Below are positions 10,066-20,122 of a DNA stretch of 64,000 nucleotides, in pieces. The stretch spans positions 1-64,000 of the forward strand of contig NZ_VUAZ01000036.1 in NCBI RefSeq assembly GCF_009296165.1. The letters are read 5' to 3'. Every line of letters starts with the position of its first letter. Position 1 is the first letter of the stretch. Source of the stretch: Pseudomonas kitaguniensis. Lineage in GTDB: Bacteria > Pseudomonadota > Gammaproteobacteria > Pseudomonadales > Pseudomonadaceae. The notes under the pieces were generated by a model. That model had not been told where the DNA came from, ran no database searches, and was given only the letters and a program-made list of their open reading frames with translations. Both the position numbers and the translations under genes were made by a program.

Positions 10066-10710
10066 TCAGACGCCGAACTGCTCGCGGTACGCCTTCACCG
10101 CCGGCAGATGCTGCTTGAGCTGCGGGTCATCTTCGAGGAACTGCAACACCTGGTTCAACGACACGATGCTCACCACCGGAATGCCGAAATCACGCTCCAC
10201 TTCCTGGATTGCCGACAACTCACCGTTGCCGCGCTCTTGGCGGTTGAGTGCGATCAACACGCCGGCCGCTTTGGCGCCGTCCTGGGAAGCGATGATCTGC
10301 ATCACCTCACGGATGGCAGTGCCGGCGGTGATCACGTCGTCGATAATCAGCACCTGGCCTTCAAGTGGTGCGCCAACCAGGCTGCCGCCTTCGCCATGGG
10401 CCTTGGCCTCTTTGCGGTTGAAACACCACGGCAGGTCTTGCCCGTGATGCTCGGCCAACGCCACAGCCGTAGTAGCCGCCAAAGGGATGCCCTTGTAGGC
10501 TGGACCGAACAGCACGTCGAAGGAAATACCGCTTTCAACGATGGCTGCCGCGTAGAAACGACCCAGCTGAGCCAGGGCCGAACCCGAGTTGAACAAGCCT
10601 GCATTGAAGAAGTACGGGCTGGTGCGCCCGGACTTCAGAGTGAACTCACCGAAGCGCAAAACGCCGCGATCGATGGCAAAACGAATGAAATCGCGTTGAT
10701 ACGCCTGCAT
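10066..10710 (-). CDS. pyrE: Orotate phosphoribosyltransferase
   Basis: This 214-residue enzyme joins orotate and PRPP to give OMP, the fifth step of pyrimidine synthesis. The PRPP-binding motif is [13 protein letters not shown], and [14 protein letters not shown] and [10 protein letters not shown] are family blocks. The ATG at 10710 (MQAYQRDF) is chosen because it matches family length; an upstream in-frame start would add seven residues. It is divergent from crc across an 82-base region holding a perfect palindrome. Confidence 0.96.
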   Translation of the reverse strand: MQAYQRDFIRFAIDRGVLRFGEFTLKSGRTSPYFFNAGLFNSGSALAQLGRFYAAAIVESGISFDVLFGPAYKGIPLAATTAVALAEHHGQDLPWCFNRKEAKAHGEGGSLVGAPLEGQVLIIDDVITAGTAIREVMQIIASQDGAKAAGVLIALNRQERGNGELSAIQEVERDFGIPVVSIVSLNQVLQFLEDDPQLKQHLPAVKAYREQFGV

Positions 10711-10754
10711 GAAAAAAGCCTCAGATACCACGGATTTAGCTAATTAGGTAGACG

Positions 10755-10771
10755 GCGTGTATCATACACGC
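10755..10771. promoter_or_regulatory. 17-base perfect palindrome in the pyrE/crc divergent promoter
   Basis: GCGTGTA-TCA-TACACGC reads the same on both strands apart from the central base. It contains TATCAT on the plus strand and TATGAT on the minus strand, so it can supply -10 boxes to crc and pyrE at once, and it may also be a protein-binding site. Confidence 0.5.
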
Positions 10772-10792
10772 ACGCGATTTTTGGGGCCATTT

Positions 10793-11572
10793 ATGCGGAT
10801 CATCAGTGTGAACGTCAATGGTATTCAGGCTGCAGTCGAGCGTGGTTTGCTCAGTTGGCTGCAAGCACAGAATGCCGACGTCATCTGCCTGCAGGACACC
10901 CGCGCCTCCGCCTTTGAACTGGACGACCCAGCCTTCCAACTGGATGGCTACTTCCTTTATGCCTGCGATGCCGAAGTGCCCACCCAAGGTGGCGTGGCTT
11001 TGTACTCGCGGTTGCAACCCAAGGCGGTCATCAGCGGCCTCGGCTTCGAGACAGCCGACCGCTACGGGCGCTACCTGCAAGCCGATTTCGATAAGGTCAG
11101 CATCGCGACCTTGCTGCTTCCTTCGGGGCAGAACGGCGATGAAGACTTGAACCAGAAGTTCAAGCTAATGGACGATTTCGCCCGTTATCTGGATAAACAG
11201 CGGCGCAAACGTCGCGAGTACATTTATTGTGGCTCGCTCTACGTGGCGCAACAGAAGCTGGATATCAAGAACTGGCGCGACAGCCAGCAATCTCCGGGCT
11301 TCCTGGCGCCGGAACGGGCCTGGATGGACGAGATTGTCGGCAACATGGGTTATGTAGACGCCCTGCGCGAAGTCAGCCGCGAAGGCGACCAGTACAGCTG
11401 GTGGCCGGACAACGAACAGGCCGAGATGCTCAACCTGGGCTGGCGTTTCGATTACCAGTTGCTGACGCCGGGCCTGCGCCGCTTTGTTCGCGCCGCACGC
11501 CTGCCGCGTCAGCCGCGCTTCTCGCAGCACGCGCCGCTGATCGTAGACTACGACTGGACATTGACCATCTGA
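10793..11572 (+). CDS. crc: Catabolite repression control protein Crc
   Basis: This 259-residue protein has an endonuclease/exonuclease/phosphatase fold. In Pseudomonas, Crc acts with Hfq to repress translation of catabolic mRNAs while preferred carbon sources are present, and it has no demonstrated nuclease activity. The sequence starts MRIISVNVNGIQAAVERGLL, and the PRQPRFSQHAPLIVDYDW C-terminus is typical. The ATG at 10793 gives exactly the family length; an in-frame GTG at 10757 lies inside the palindrome and is unlikely. A bidirectional terminator follows. Confidence 0.96.
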   Translation: MRIISVNVNGIQAAVERGLLSWLQAQNADVICLQDTRASAFELDDPAFQLDGYFLYACDAEVPTQGGVALYSRLQPKAVISGLGFETADRYGRYLQADFDKVSIATLLLPSGQNGDEDLNQKFKLMDDFARYLDKQRRKRREYIYCGSLYVAQQKLDIKNWRDSQQSPGFLAPERAWMDEIVGNMGYVDALREVSREGDQYSWWPDNEQAEMLNLGWRFDYQLLTPGLRRFVRAARLPRQPRFSQHAPLIVDYDWTLTI

Positions 11573-11586
11573 GGTCTTTAACCAGG

Positions 11587-11622
11587 CACAAAAAAACCGA
11601 CATCGCTGTCGGTTTTTTTGTG
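11587..11622. terminator. Bidirectional terminator after crc
   Basis: CACAAAAAAACCGACA pairs with TGTCGGTTTTTTTGTG. The symmetric A and T runs allow it to end crc and the convergent membrane-protein gene. Confidence 0.9.
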
Positions 11623-11631
11623 GGCGCTGGA

Positions 11632-12000
11632 TTACTTGATCAGGCGCCAGACCCACGGATAGCGATAAGCGATGCCGTTGTTGGCCTTGATGCCTGCAAT
11701 GATCGTCAGCACCAGCGCCACGACCACCAGGATCAACATCAACAGAAAGCCGATCACCACGAACCCCAGCACCATGCAAACCAGCCAGGCGATGGCCACG
11801 GTGATCTGAAAATTCAGCGCTTCCTTGCCCTGATCATCGATAAGCGGGTCCATGTCCTTTTTGATTTGCCACAGGATCAGCGGCCCCAACAAGCTGCCGA
11901 AGGGGAATACCAACCCCAGAAACCCCGCAAAGTGACACAACATCGCCCACTGACGTACTTCCCTGGACGGTGCTGGAACCGGTAATGGGCTGTCACTCAT
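11632..12000 (-). CDS. DUF4870 / Tic20-like small membrane protein
   Basis: This 122-residue integral membrane protein has about three hydrophobic segments: 18-42 (MLCHFAGFLGLVFPFG), 66-90 and 83-105. The motif DPLIDDQGKEALNFQIT between the first two is the hallmark of the DUF4870 family. Function is unknown. It lies 21 bases downstream of rph on the same strand and may be read from the same transcript. Confidence 0.85.
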   Translation of the reverse strand: MSDSPLPVPAPSREVRQWAMLCHFAGFLGLVFPFGSLLGPLILWQIKKDMDPLIDDQGKEALNFQITVAIAWLVCMVLGFVVIGFLLMLILVVVALVLTIIAGIKANNGIAYRYPWVWRLIK

Positions 12001-12021
12001 GGCGCTTCTCCTTGAAGCCTG

Positions 12022-12743
12022 TCAGTCAGCCAGTGCGGCGTTCTGCAGTTCGAAAATTTCGGTCATGCCCTTCTGGGCCAGGGCCAACATGGCGTTCAGA
12101 TCGGCGGGCTGGAATGGCGCGCCTTCGGCGGTGCCCTGCACTTCGATGAAACCACCGGTGTTGGTCATCACTACGTTCAGGTCGGTCTCGGCAGCCGAGT
12201 CTTCCAGGTAGTCGAGGTCGAGCACTGGCTCGCCCTGGTACATGCCGACCGACACCGCAGCGATCATTTGCTTGAGCGGGTCACCGCCTTTCAGGCCGCC
12301 ACGCTTCTTGATCACTTTCAGCGCGTCAATCAGGGCCACCATGCGCCGGTGATGGAGGCGGTGCGGGTGCCGCCGTCAGCCTGGATAACGTCGCAATCGA
12401 CGTACAGGGTCACGTCGCCCAGCTTGGACATGTCCAATGCTGCGCGCAGCGAACGGCCGATCAAACGCTGGATTTCGAGGGTGCGGCCGCCTTGCTTGCC
12501 ACGGCTGGCTTCACGCTGGTTACGCTCGCCGGTGGCGCGCGGCAGCATGCCGTACTCGGCCGTCAACCAACCCTGGCCCTGGCCTTTGAGAAAACGCGGC
12601 ACGCCGTTTTCAACGCTGACGGTGCAGATAACCTTGGTATCGCCAAACTCGACCAGTACAGATCCCTCGGCGTGTTTGGTGTAGTTGCGGGTGATGCGGA
12701 TCGAGCGGAGCTGATCGGCAGCGCGACCACTTGGACGTTTCAT
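12022..12743 (-). CDS. rph: Ribonuclease PH, interrupted by one frameshift
   Basis: RNase PH trims tRNA 3' ends phosphorolytically. The N-terminal part ([13 protein letters not shown]...[12 protein letters not shown]) and the C-terminal part ([16 protein letters not shown]...LQNAALAD) lie in different frames and meet at 12342-12343. There GGCGCATGG should read GGCGCCATGG. Restoring the missing base gives 240 codons, the family length. The phosphate and tRNA-binding block [17 protein letters not shown] and the acidic site [13 protein letters not shown] are intact. A sequence error is likelier than a true mutation. Confidence 0.93.
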
Positions 12744-12954
12744 AGGGGATACCTGTACGGAGGACAAAAACTGCCGAACATTATAGAGCCGCGAACCGTT
12801 TCGGGGCACTTCTAAAAATTCGGTTACGAATTCGGCCCGGCGCCATTGGTTGGGCGCGCTCGCCGCACTGCGCTACAATCCTGCGCCTTCGCAGCCTGTC
12901 GGCTTCAATTTACTCATCAGCCCGCATTGGCGGGCTGCATCGCGAGGTACTTCC

Positions 12955-14447
<1,493 letters not shown>

Positions 14448-14459
14448 TTGGCGCTTCCC

Positions 14460-14552
14460 AAAACCGCTGCAAGGGCTTTACATTGGCACTTGTAGCGGTT
14501 TTGCGAATGCCTGCCAAAAATCAGCGCTTCCCTAAACGCTGGTGATTTTTTA
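14460..14552. terminator. Two stem-loops between gmk and rpoZ
   Basis: AAAACCGCTGCAAG (14460-14473) pairs with CTTGTAGCGGTTTT (14489-14502) with one mismatch. A second, bulged stem at about 14517-14552 pairs AAAATCAGCG with CGCTGGTGATTTT and is followed by T residues. They probably end the gmk transcript ahead of a separate rpoZ promoter. Confidence 0.55.
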
Positions 14553-14614
14553 AACTGTTTAGTCCGCTCGCCCAACCGGGCAGCGCGCATCTTGCATTCG
14601 CTCCGAGGAATACC

Positions 14615-14878
14615 ATGGCCCGCGTAACCGTTGAAGACTGCCTAGAACACGTGGATAACCGCTTTGAGCTGGTCATGCTCTCTACCAAGCGTGCCCGTCA
14701 ATTGGCCACTGGCGGCAAAGAGCCGCTGGTCCAGTGGGAAAACGACAAGCCTACCGTGGTAGCGCTGCGTGAAATCGCTGAAGGCCTGATGAGCTATGAG
14801 TTCATCGCCAACGCCGAAATCGTTGAAGACGAACCGCTGTTTGCAGCGTTCGAGGACGAGTCCAACGAGGCCGTCTAA
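14615..14878 (+). CDS. rpoZ: RNA polymerase omega subunit
   Basis: This 87-residue subunit assists RNA polymerase assembly and forms part of one ppGpp-binding site. The [23 protein letters not shown] start and the RARQLATGG block are diagnostic. GAGGAA lies upstream of the ATG. spoT follows after 60 bases, so the omega subunit and the (p)ppGpp enzyme are encoded side by side. Confidence 0.97.
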   Translation: MARVTVEDCLEHVDNRFELVMLSTKRARQLATGGKEPLVQWENDKPTVVALREIAEGLMSYEFIANAEIVEDEPLFAAFEDESNEAV

Positions 14879-14938
14879 GCCTATGCCTGGTCGACGTAGC
14901 ACGGCGCAGTGTCAACGCCCGCGGCAGGAGTTAATACT

Positions 14939-17044
14939 TTGCCGAGCATAGACGCCCTCGCCGATCGCTTATCGACCTACCTCGGCCCAGACCAGGTCAA
15001 CCTGGTCCGCCGAGCGTATTTCTACGCCGAACAAGCCCACGACGGCCAACGCCGCCGCAGTGGCGAGGCGTATGTCACGCATCCTCTTGCCGTGGCAAAT
15101 ATTCTTGCCGACATGCACATGGACCATCAGAGCCTGATGGCCGCGATGCTGCATGACGTGATCGAAGACACCGGCATTGCCAAGGAAGCGCTCAGTGCGC
15201 AATTTGGCGAAACCGTGGCCGAACTGGTCGACGGGGTCAGCAAACTGACCCAGATGAACTTCGAGACCAAGGCCGAAGCCCAAGCGGAAAACTTCCAGAA
15301 AATGGCCATGGCCATGGCCCGAGACATTCGGGTGATTCTGGTCAAGCTGGCCGACCGGTTGCACAACATGCGCACGCTGGAAGTGCTGTCCGGCGAAAAA
15401 CGCCGACGCATCGCCAAGGAAACCCTGGAAATCTACGCGCCCATCGCCAACCGGCTGGGCATGCACGCCATTCGTATTGAATTCGAAGACCTCGGCTTCA
15501 AGGCCATGCACCCGATGCGCTCGGCGCGTATCTACCAGGCGGTCAAGCGCGCACGTGGCAACCGCAAGGAAATCGTCAACAAAATCGAAGAGTCGCTGAG
15601 CCACTGCCTGGCGATCGACGAAATTGAAGGCGAAGTCAGCGGCCGGCAGAAACACATTTACGGCATCTACAAAAAGATGCGCGGCAAGCGCCGGGCCTTC
15701 AACGAGATCATGGACGTGTACGCGTTCCGCATCATCGTCGACAAGGTTGACACCTGTTACCGCGTACTTGGCGCTGTACATAATTTGTACAAACCCCTGC
15801 CCGGCCGCTTCAAAGACTACATCGCGATTCCCAAGGCCAACGGCTATCAATCGCTGCATACCACGCTGTTCGGTATGCACGGCGTGCCGATCGAGATTCA
15901 GATCCGCACGCGCGAAATGGAAGAGATGGCCAATAACGGCATCGCCGCGCATTGGCTGTACAAATCCAGCGGTGACGAACAGCCGAAAGGCACGCATGCC
16001 CGCGCTCGCCAGTGGGTCAAAGGCGTGCTCGAGATGCAGCAGCGGGCCGGCAACTCCCTGGAATTTATCGAAAGCGTGAAGATCGACCTGTTCCCGGACG
16101 AGGTCTACGTGTTCACGCCCAAAGGCCGCATCATGGAGCTGCCAAAAGGCTCCACGGCGGTCGACTTTGCCTACGCGGTGCACACCGACGTGGGTAACAG
16201 TTGCATCGCCTGCCGCATCAACCGGCGTCTCGCGCCGCTGTCCGAACCGCTGCAAAGCGGCTCCACGGTCGAGATCGTCAGCGCACCGGGCGCGCGCCCC
16301 AACCCGGCCTGGCTGAATTTTGTGGTCACCGGCAAGGCGCGCACGCACATCCGTCACGCGCTGAAACTGCAACGCCGCTCCGAATCCATCAGCCTCGGCG
16401 AACGCCTGCTGAACAAGGTACTCAACGGTTTCGACAGCGCGCTGGAAAAAATCCCGGCCGAGCGCGTGCAAGCGATGCTCCACGAGTATCGTCAGGAAAC
16501 CATCGAAGACCTGCTGGAAGATATTGGCCTGGGCAACCGCATGGCGTACGTGGTGGCGCGCCGGCTGCTCGGCGAAGGCGAACAACTGCCAAGCCCCGAA
16601 GGGCCGTTGGCGATTCGCGGCACCGAAGGCCTGGTACTCAGCTACGCCAAGTGCTGTACGCCAATACCGGGTGACCCGATTGTCGGCCACTTGTCAGCGG
16701 GCAAAGGCATGGTCGTGCACTTGGACAACTGCCGCAATATCACCGAAATCCGCCACAACCCCGAGAAATGCATTCAACTGTCGTGGGCCAAGGATGTGAC
16801 CGGCGAGTTCAACGTCGAGCTGCGGGTGGAGCTGGAACACCAGCGCGGCCTGATCGCCTTGCTGGCCAGCAGCGTCAACGCGGCCGACGGCAACATCGAG
16901 AAAATCAGCATGGACGAGCGCGATGGCCGCATCAGCGTGGTCCAGCTGGTTGTTAGCGTGCACGACCGCGTGCACCTGGCCCGCGTGATCAAGAAGCTGC
17001 GCGCGTTGACCGGGGTCATCCGCATCACCCGCATGCGTGCATAA
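14939..17044 (+). CDS. spoT: Bifunctional (p)ppGpp synthetase/hydrolase
   Basis: This 701-residue stringent-response enzyme both makes and degrades (p)ppGpp. Domains in order are HD hydrolase (about 20-180, with HDVIEDT), synthetase (about 230-360, with KANGYQSLHTT), TGS (about 385-450, PKGSTAVDFAYAVHTDVG), helical/conserved-cysteine region, and C-terminal ACT (about 625-700). The intact HD motif indicates an active hydrolase, as in SpoT rather than RelA. A TTG at 14939, eight bases after AGGAG, gives the exact length of P. aeruginosa SpoT; an in-frame upstream start at 14909 has no family support. Confidence 0.95.
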   Translation: MPSIDALADRLSTYLGPDQVNLVRRAYFYAEQAHDGQRRRSGEAYVTHPLAVANILADMHMDHQSLMAAMLHDVIEDTGIAKEALSAQFGETVAELVDGVSKLTQMNFETKAEAQAENFQKMAMAMARDIRVILVKLADRLHNMRTLEVLSGEKRRRIAKETLEIYAPIANRLGMHAIRIEFEDLGFKAMHPMRSARIYQAVKRARGNRKEIVNKIEESLSHCLAIDEIEGEVSGRQKHIYGIYKKMRGKRRAFNEIMDVYAFRIIVDKVDTCYRVLGAVHNLYKPLPGRFKDYIAIPKANGYQSLHTTLFGMHGVPIEIQIRTREMEEMANNGIAAHWLYKSSGDEQPKGTHARARQWVKGVLEMQQRAGNSLEFIESVKIDLFPDEVYVFTPKGRIMELPKGSTAVDFAYAVHTDVGNSCIACRINRRLAPLSEPLQSGSTVEIVSAPGARPNPAWLNFVVTGKARTHIRHALKLQRRSESISLGERLLNKVLNGFDSALEKIPAERVQAMLHEYRQETIEDLLEDIGLGNRMAYVVARRLLGEGEQLPSPEGPLAIRGTEGLVLSYAKCCTPIPGDPIVGHLSAGKGMVVHLDNCRNITEIRHNPEKCIQLSWAKDVTGEFNVELRVELEHQRGLIALLASSVNAADGNIEKISMDERDGRISVVQLVVSVHDRVHLARVIKKLRALTGVIRITRMRA

Positions 17045-17068
17045 CCCACTCATTACAAGGAGTCATAC

Positions 17069-17449
17069 ATGACCAAGACCGTTATCACCAGCGACAAGGC
17101 CCCAGCCGCTATCGGTACGTATTCCCAGGCCATCAAGGCGGGCAACACCGTGTACATGTCCGGGCAGATCCCGCTGGACCCAAAAACCATGGAACTGGTT
17201 GAAGGCTTTGAAGCACAAACTGTACAAGTCTTCGAAAACCTCAAGTCGGTTGCCGAAGCCGCCGGCGGTTCGTTCAAGGACATCGTCAAGCTGAACATCT
17301 TCCTCACCGACCTGAGCCATTTCGCCAAGGTTAACGAGATCATGGGCAAGTACTTCGAACAGCCGTACCCAGCCCGCGCCGCCATTGGCGTTGCCGCCCT
17401 GCCAAAGGGTGCGCAGGTTGAGATGGATGCGATTCTGGTTATCGAGTAA
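17069..17449 (+). CDS. ridA: RidA family reactive enamine/imine deaminase
   Basis: This 126-residue YjgF/YER057c/UK114-family protein hydrolyses reactive 2-aminoacrylate-type intermediates made by PLP enzymes. Motifs include [15 protein letters not shown] at the N-terminus, SGQIPLDP, and the C-terminal [20 protein letters not shown] block with the conserved arginine. AAGGAG lies before the ATG, 24 bases after spoT, its usual neighbour in pseudomonads. Confidence 0.95.
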   Translation: MTKTVITSDKAPAAIGTYSQAIKAGNTVYMSGQIPLDPKTMELVEGFEAQTVQVFENLKSVAEAAGGSFKDIVKLNIFLTDLSHFAKVNEIMGKYFEQPYPARAAIGVAALPKGAQVEMDAILVIE

Positions 17450-17504
17450 AACACCCGGCGCAGCCTTCACAGGCTGCGCGACTTCGTTTCAGAAGGATTT
17501 CGTC

Positions 17505-18248
17505 ATGCGCAAAGCGCTTATAGCCTTGTCAACGCTGGCCCTGGTGCTCGGCGGCTGCGCCAGCAACCCCGCCGACCTGGACGTGAGCGGAACCTGGGTC
17601 AACCAGGCCGCCATCAATGCGGCAGCCAAGGGCGGCCCTTTGCGTGAAGCCCTGCAAACCTTTGGCCCCAACCTTGAGTGGCAGATCAACCCCAAGGCTG
17701 CGCAGGCGCGCTACTACAACGGTTTTGAAGTAGCCGAAGGCAAGTTGCTCGGCGAGAAATCGGGCGCCTGGAGCGTCGAGTTTTACGGCAGCTCCGCCAC
17801 CGAACTCAAGCGCAAAGGCAAACAACTGCTGCAGTCGGCGAATGACAATGAGCCTGAGCAACTGTTCGCCCGCGCCAAAGACCCGGCCCCGGAAGGCGCG
17901 CCATTGGGCGCCAACTTCGAGCGGGCGCTGTATGCGGCCTATATGGGCGGCGATTGGAAGATTACCGACGGCAACGGTGACGGCGCCACGGTGCAGTTTC
18001 AGCCCGACGGCAAGGTTGCCGGCTTGCCGGGCGTTGATCGCTACTCGCTCTGCCTGGCGGGCGACTGCGCCTCAATGAGCGGCGGCTATGACAGCATCTG
18101 GCTGCAGCTGAACGGCCAGGGCAACCCGTGGATCTTCGCCCGCAAAGGCAAGCAACTGGAAATCTTCCAGGCGGTGAATACTGCGCAAGCGGATGAAGGC
18201 CCCCAGTTCACACCCGGCCCTCGCCAGTGGTTGCTGGAAAAACAGTGA
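17505..18248 (+). CDS. Lipoprotein, first of two tandem paralogues
   Basis: This 247-residue lipoprotein has an N-terminal signal with the lipobox LVLGGC, giving a lipidated cysteine at about residue 18. No named domain was recognised. The downstream gene encodes a clear paralogue. Shared blocks are SGTWVNQAAIN, GPNLEWQIN, RALYAAYMGGDWKI, RYSLCLAGDC and the C-terminal TPGPRQWLLEKQ. The CLAGDC pair could form a disulfide. The ATG at 17505, preceded by AGAAGGA, is preferred to an overlapping upstream start in ridA. Function unknown. Confidence 0.85.
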   Translation: MRKALIALSTLALVLGGCASNPADLDVSGTWVNQAAINAAAKGGPLREALQTFGPNLEWQINPKAAQARYYNGFEVAEGKLLGEKSGAWSVEFYGSSATELKRKGKQLLQSANDNEPEQLFARAKDPAPEGAPLGANFERALYAAYMGGDWKITDGNGDGATVQFQPDGKVAGLPGVDRYSLCLAGDCASMSGGYDSIWLQLNGQGNPWIFARKGKQLEIFQAVNTAQADEGPQFTPGPRQWLLEKQ

Positions 18249-18256
18249 TACAAAGC

Positions 18257-18284
18257 AAAGGAGCCTACAGGCTCCTTTTTCTTT
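18257..18284 (+). terminator. Terminator after the first lipoprotein gene
   Basis: AAGGAGCCTACAGGCTCCTT followed by a T-rich run lies just after the stop codon. Confidence 0.85.
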
Positions 18285-18322
18285 AGTCTGCGCCATGGTT
18301 TTTCGCCCTTGAGATCTGGCCC

Positions 18323-19045
18323 ATGCGCTTGTTTTTAACCCTCGGTTTATTGCTGCTGGCCGGCTGTACCCACCCGCCGCAGACGCCCGATATCAACGGT
18401 CTCTGGATCAATCAGGCGCTCATTGATGAAGCCGCACAAGGTCGGCCACTGAACACCAGCGGCGCCAACCTGGAGTGGAGCATCAACACTCGCACCGGCA
18501 AGGCGCAAATGAGCAACGCCTTCGAACTGGGCGAAGGTCAATTGCGGCAAACGTCCCCGACAGCCTGGACCGTTGATTACAACGGCTACGGCACGGATAC
18601 GCTGCGCGTTGACGGCGAGCGGTTAGTGCAACTCGCAACGGATCACAACCCGCAGCAGGTGTTCAGCCGCCCGGCGAATGCCGCCAGAACAGGCGAACGG
18701 CAAAGCGACACGTTCAGGCACGCGCTATACGCGGCCTACATGGCCGGCCCATGGAAAATCATTGAAGGCCCTGGTACGGGCGACACCGTAATATTCGCGG
18801 CGGATGGCGGTGTGTCGGGCTTTCCCCGGTACGACCAGTACGAACTATGCCTGGGTGGAGACTGCAGCTCTCAAGGCGCAGGCAATGACACACTGTCTTT
18901 ATACAAAGGCAATAAGGCTGACGGATGGATTTTCGTCCGTCGGGGACAGCGGCTTGAGCTTTTCCATCAGATCAACCTGTCACGGCCGGATGAAATTCCC
19001 GAGCTGACTCCCGGCCCACGCCAGTGGGTGCTGGAAAAACAGTGA
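18323..19045 (+). CDS. Lipoprotein, second of two tandem paralogues
   Basis: This 240-residue lipoprotein has the lipobox LLLAGC (cysteine at about residue 15). It parallels the preceding gene over its full length: NGLWINQALID, GANLEWSIN, HALYAAYMAGPWKI, QYELCLGGDCSS and TPGPRQWVLEKQ. The two are tandem duplicates that have diverged in the middle. Each has its own terminator, so they may be expressed separately. No function recognised. Confidence 0.83.
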   Translation: MRLFLTLGLLLLAGCTHPPQTPDINGLWINQALIDEAAQGRPLNTSGANLEWSINTRTGKAQMSNAFELGEGQLRQTSPTAWTVDYNGYGTDTLRVDGERLVQLATDHNPQQVFSRPANAARTGERQSDTFRHALYAAYMAGPWKIIEGPGTGDTVIFAADGGVSGFPRYDQYELCLGGDCSSQGAGNDTLSLYKGNKADGWIFVRRGQRLELFHQINLSRPDEIPELTPGPRQWVLEKQ

Positions 19046-19046
19046 T

Positions 19047-19073
19047 AAAAAAGGAGCCCGTGGGCTCCTTTTC
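19047..19073 (+). terminator. Terminator after the second lipoprotein gene
   Basis: AAAGGAGCCCGTGGGCTCCTTTT lies between the lipoprotein gene and the convergent epimerase gene. The A and T flanks would let it work in both directions. Confidence 0.85.
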
Positions 19074-19075
19074 AT

Positions 19076-19933
19076 TCAGCACTTACCTTCGAGGATAGCC
19101 GCATAGCCTTCGCGGTAGCTTGGGTAAGTCGGCACCCAGCCCAGCGCCTTGGCCCGCGCATTGCTGCATTGCTTGCTGCCCGCACGGCGCACGGTGGCTT
19201 CCTCGGCCCACTCGGTCACACCCAAGTAGTCGCGCAACCAAGCCACCACGTCCGCCAATGGGGCAGGTGCATCGTCGACGCCGATGTAGACCTTATCCAG
19301 CGAACCGCCCTGCTCCACACGCCGCAGCAAAAAGGCCAACAAGCCCGCCGCGTCATCCGCGTGAATCCGGTTGCCATATAAAGGTGGGTCAATTGCCACG
19401 CGATAGCCTTGGCGCACTTGGGTCAACAGCCATTCGCGGCCAGGGCCGTAGATCCCGGTCAAACGCACGATGCTCGCGGGGATACCGCTGTTGAGCGCCA
19501 CTTGCTCAGCTTGGAGCATCACTTGGCCGGAATATCCGGTGGCTTGGGTCTCGGACGTTTCGTCGACCCACTCGCCATTCTGTTGGCCGTACACACTGCT
19601 GCTGGAGACAAACAGCAAGTGCTTCGGTTGTTGGCCGTAGTCGCCCAGCCACTCCAACACATGCTGCAACCCTTGCACGTAAGCCGCGCGATACCCGGCC
19701 TCATCGTGGTCGGTGGCGGCGGCGCAATACACCACGTAATCCACCCCGCCGATCGGCCAGGTGTCAGGGCAATCTTTGTTGAACAGGTCTCCGGCGATGC
19801 CGATCACGCCATCGGGCAGGCGCGAAATGTCTCGCCGCAGCCCGTAAACCTCCCAGCCTGAGGCCAGCAATTGGCTAGCCAGCCGACTACCCACATCACC
19901 GCAACCTGCAATCACAACAGAAGGCGCAGACAT
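19076..19933 (-). CDS. NAD(P)-dependent epimerase/dehydratase-like protein
   Basis: This 285-residue extended short-chain dehydrogenase fold protein has an N-terminal nucleotide-binding motif IAGCGDVGSRLA, the active-site-like SSSSVYGQ and RLTGIYGPGR typical of the SDR epimerase superfamily (YeeZ/SDR_a5-like). The usual YxxxK tyrosine-lysine pair is not clear: GYSGQVMLQAE occupies its place, so catalytic activity is uncertain. The ATG at 19933 is preferred to the adjacent GTG. It stands alone between the lipoproteins and the divergent exbB. Confidence 0.82.
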   Translation of the reverse strand: MSAPSVVIAGCGDVGSRLASQLLASGWEVYGLRRDISRLPDGVIGIAGDLFNKDCPDTWPIGGVDYVVYCAAATDHDEAGYRAAYVQGLQHVLEWLGDYGQQPKHLLFVSSSSVYGQQNGEWVDETSETQATGYSGQVMLQAEQVALNSGIPASIVRLTGIYGPGREWLLTQVRQGYRVAIDPPLYGNRIHADDAAGLLAFLLRRVEQGGSLDKVYIGVDDAPAPLADVVAWLRDYLGVTEWAEEATVRRAGSKQCSNARAKALGWVPTYPSYREGYAAILEGKC

Positions 19934-20028
19934 CACAAAACTCCGTTCTCAAAGGCCTAGATTAGCCTTCACCGATGACTTGGGGCCAGAAAAACGACAA
20001 ATAAAGTTACTGTATTACTTCTGTTAAC

Positions 20029-20052
20029 AAGAATTACTTGCAATAATGACCG
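20029..20052. promoter_or_regulatory. Possible Fur box upstream of exbB
   Basis: GAATTACTTGCAATAATGA, about 75 bases before exbB, is an imperfect palindrome (ATTA...TAAT) of the length and AT content of Fur sites. TonB systems are commonly iron-regulated. The match is partial. Confidence 0.4.
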
Positions 20053-20122
20053 CCCATTTGTCCTCGACCTCATCAGGTCTGGCAGGACGATCACTCATTC
20101 TTTTCTCTTAGGTCCGGCCAGC

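Noticed and set aside
12330..12809. Truncated 159-residue protein and separate 106-residue protein as two genes in the rph region
   Set aside because: They are the two halves of one RNase PH split by a single missing base, joined in one entry.
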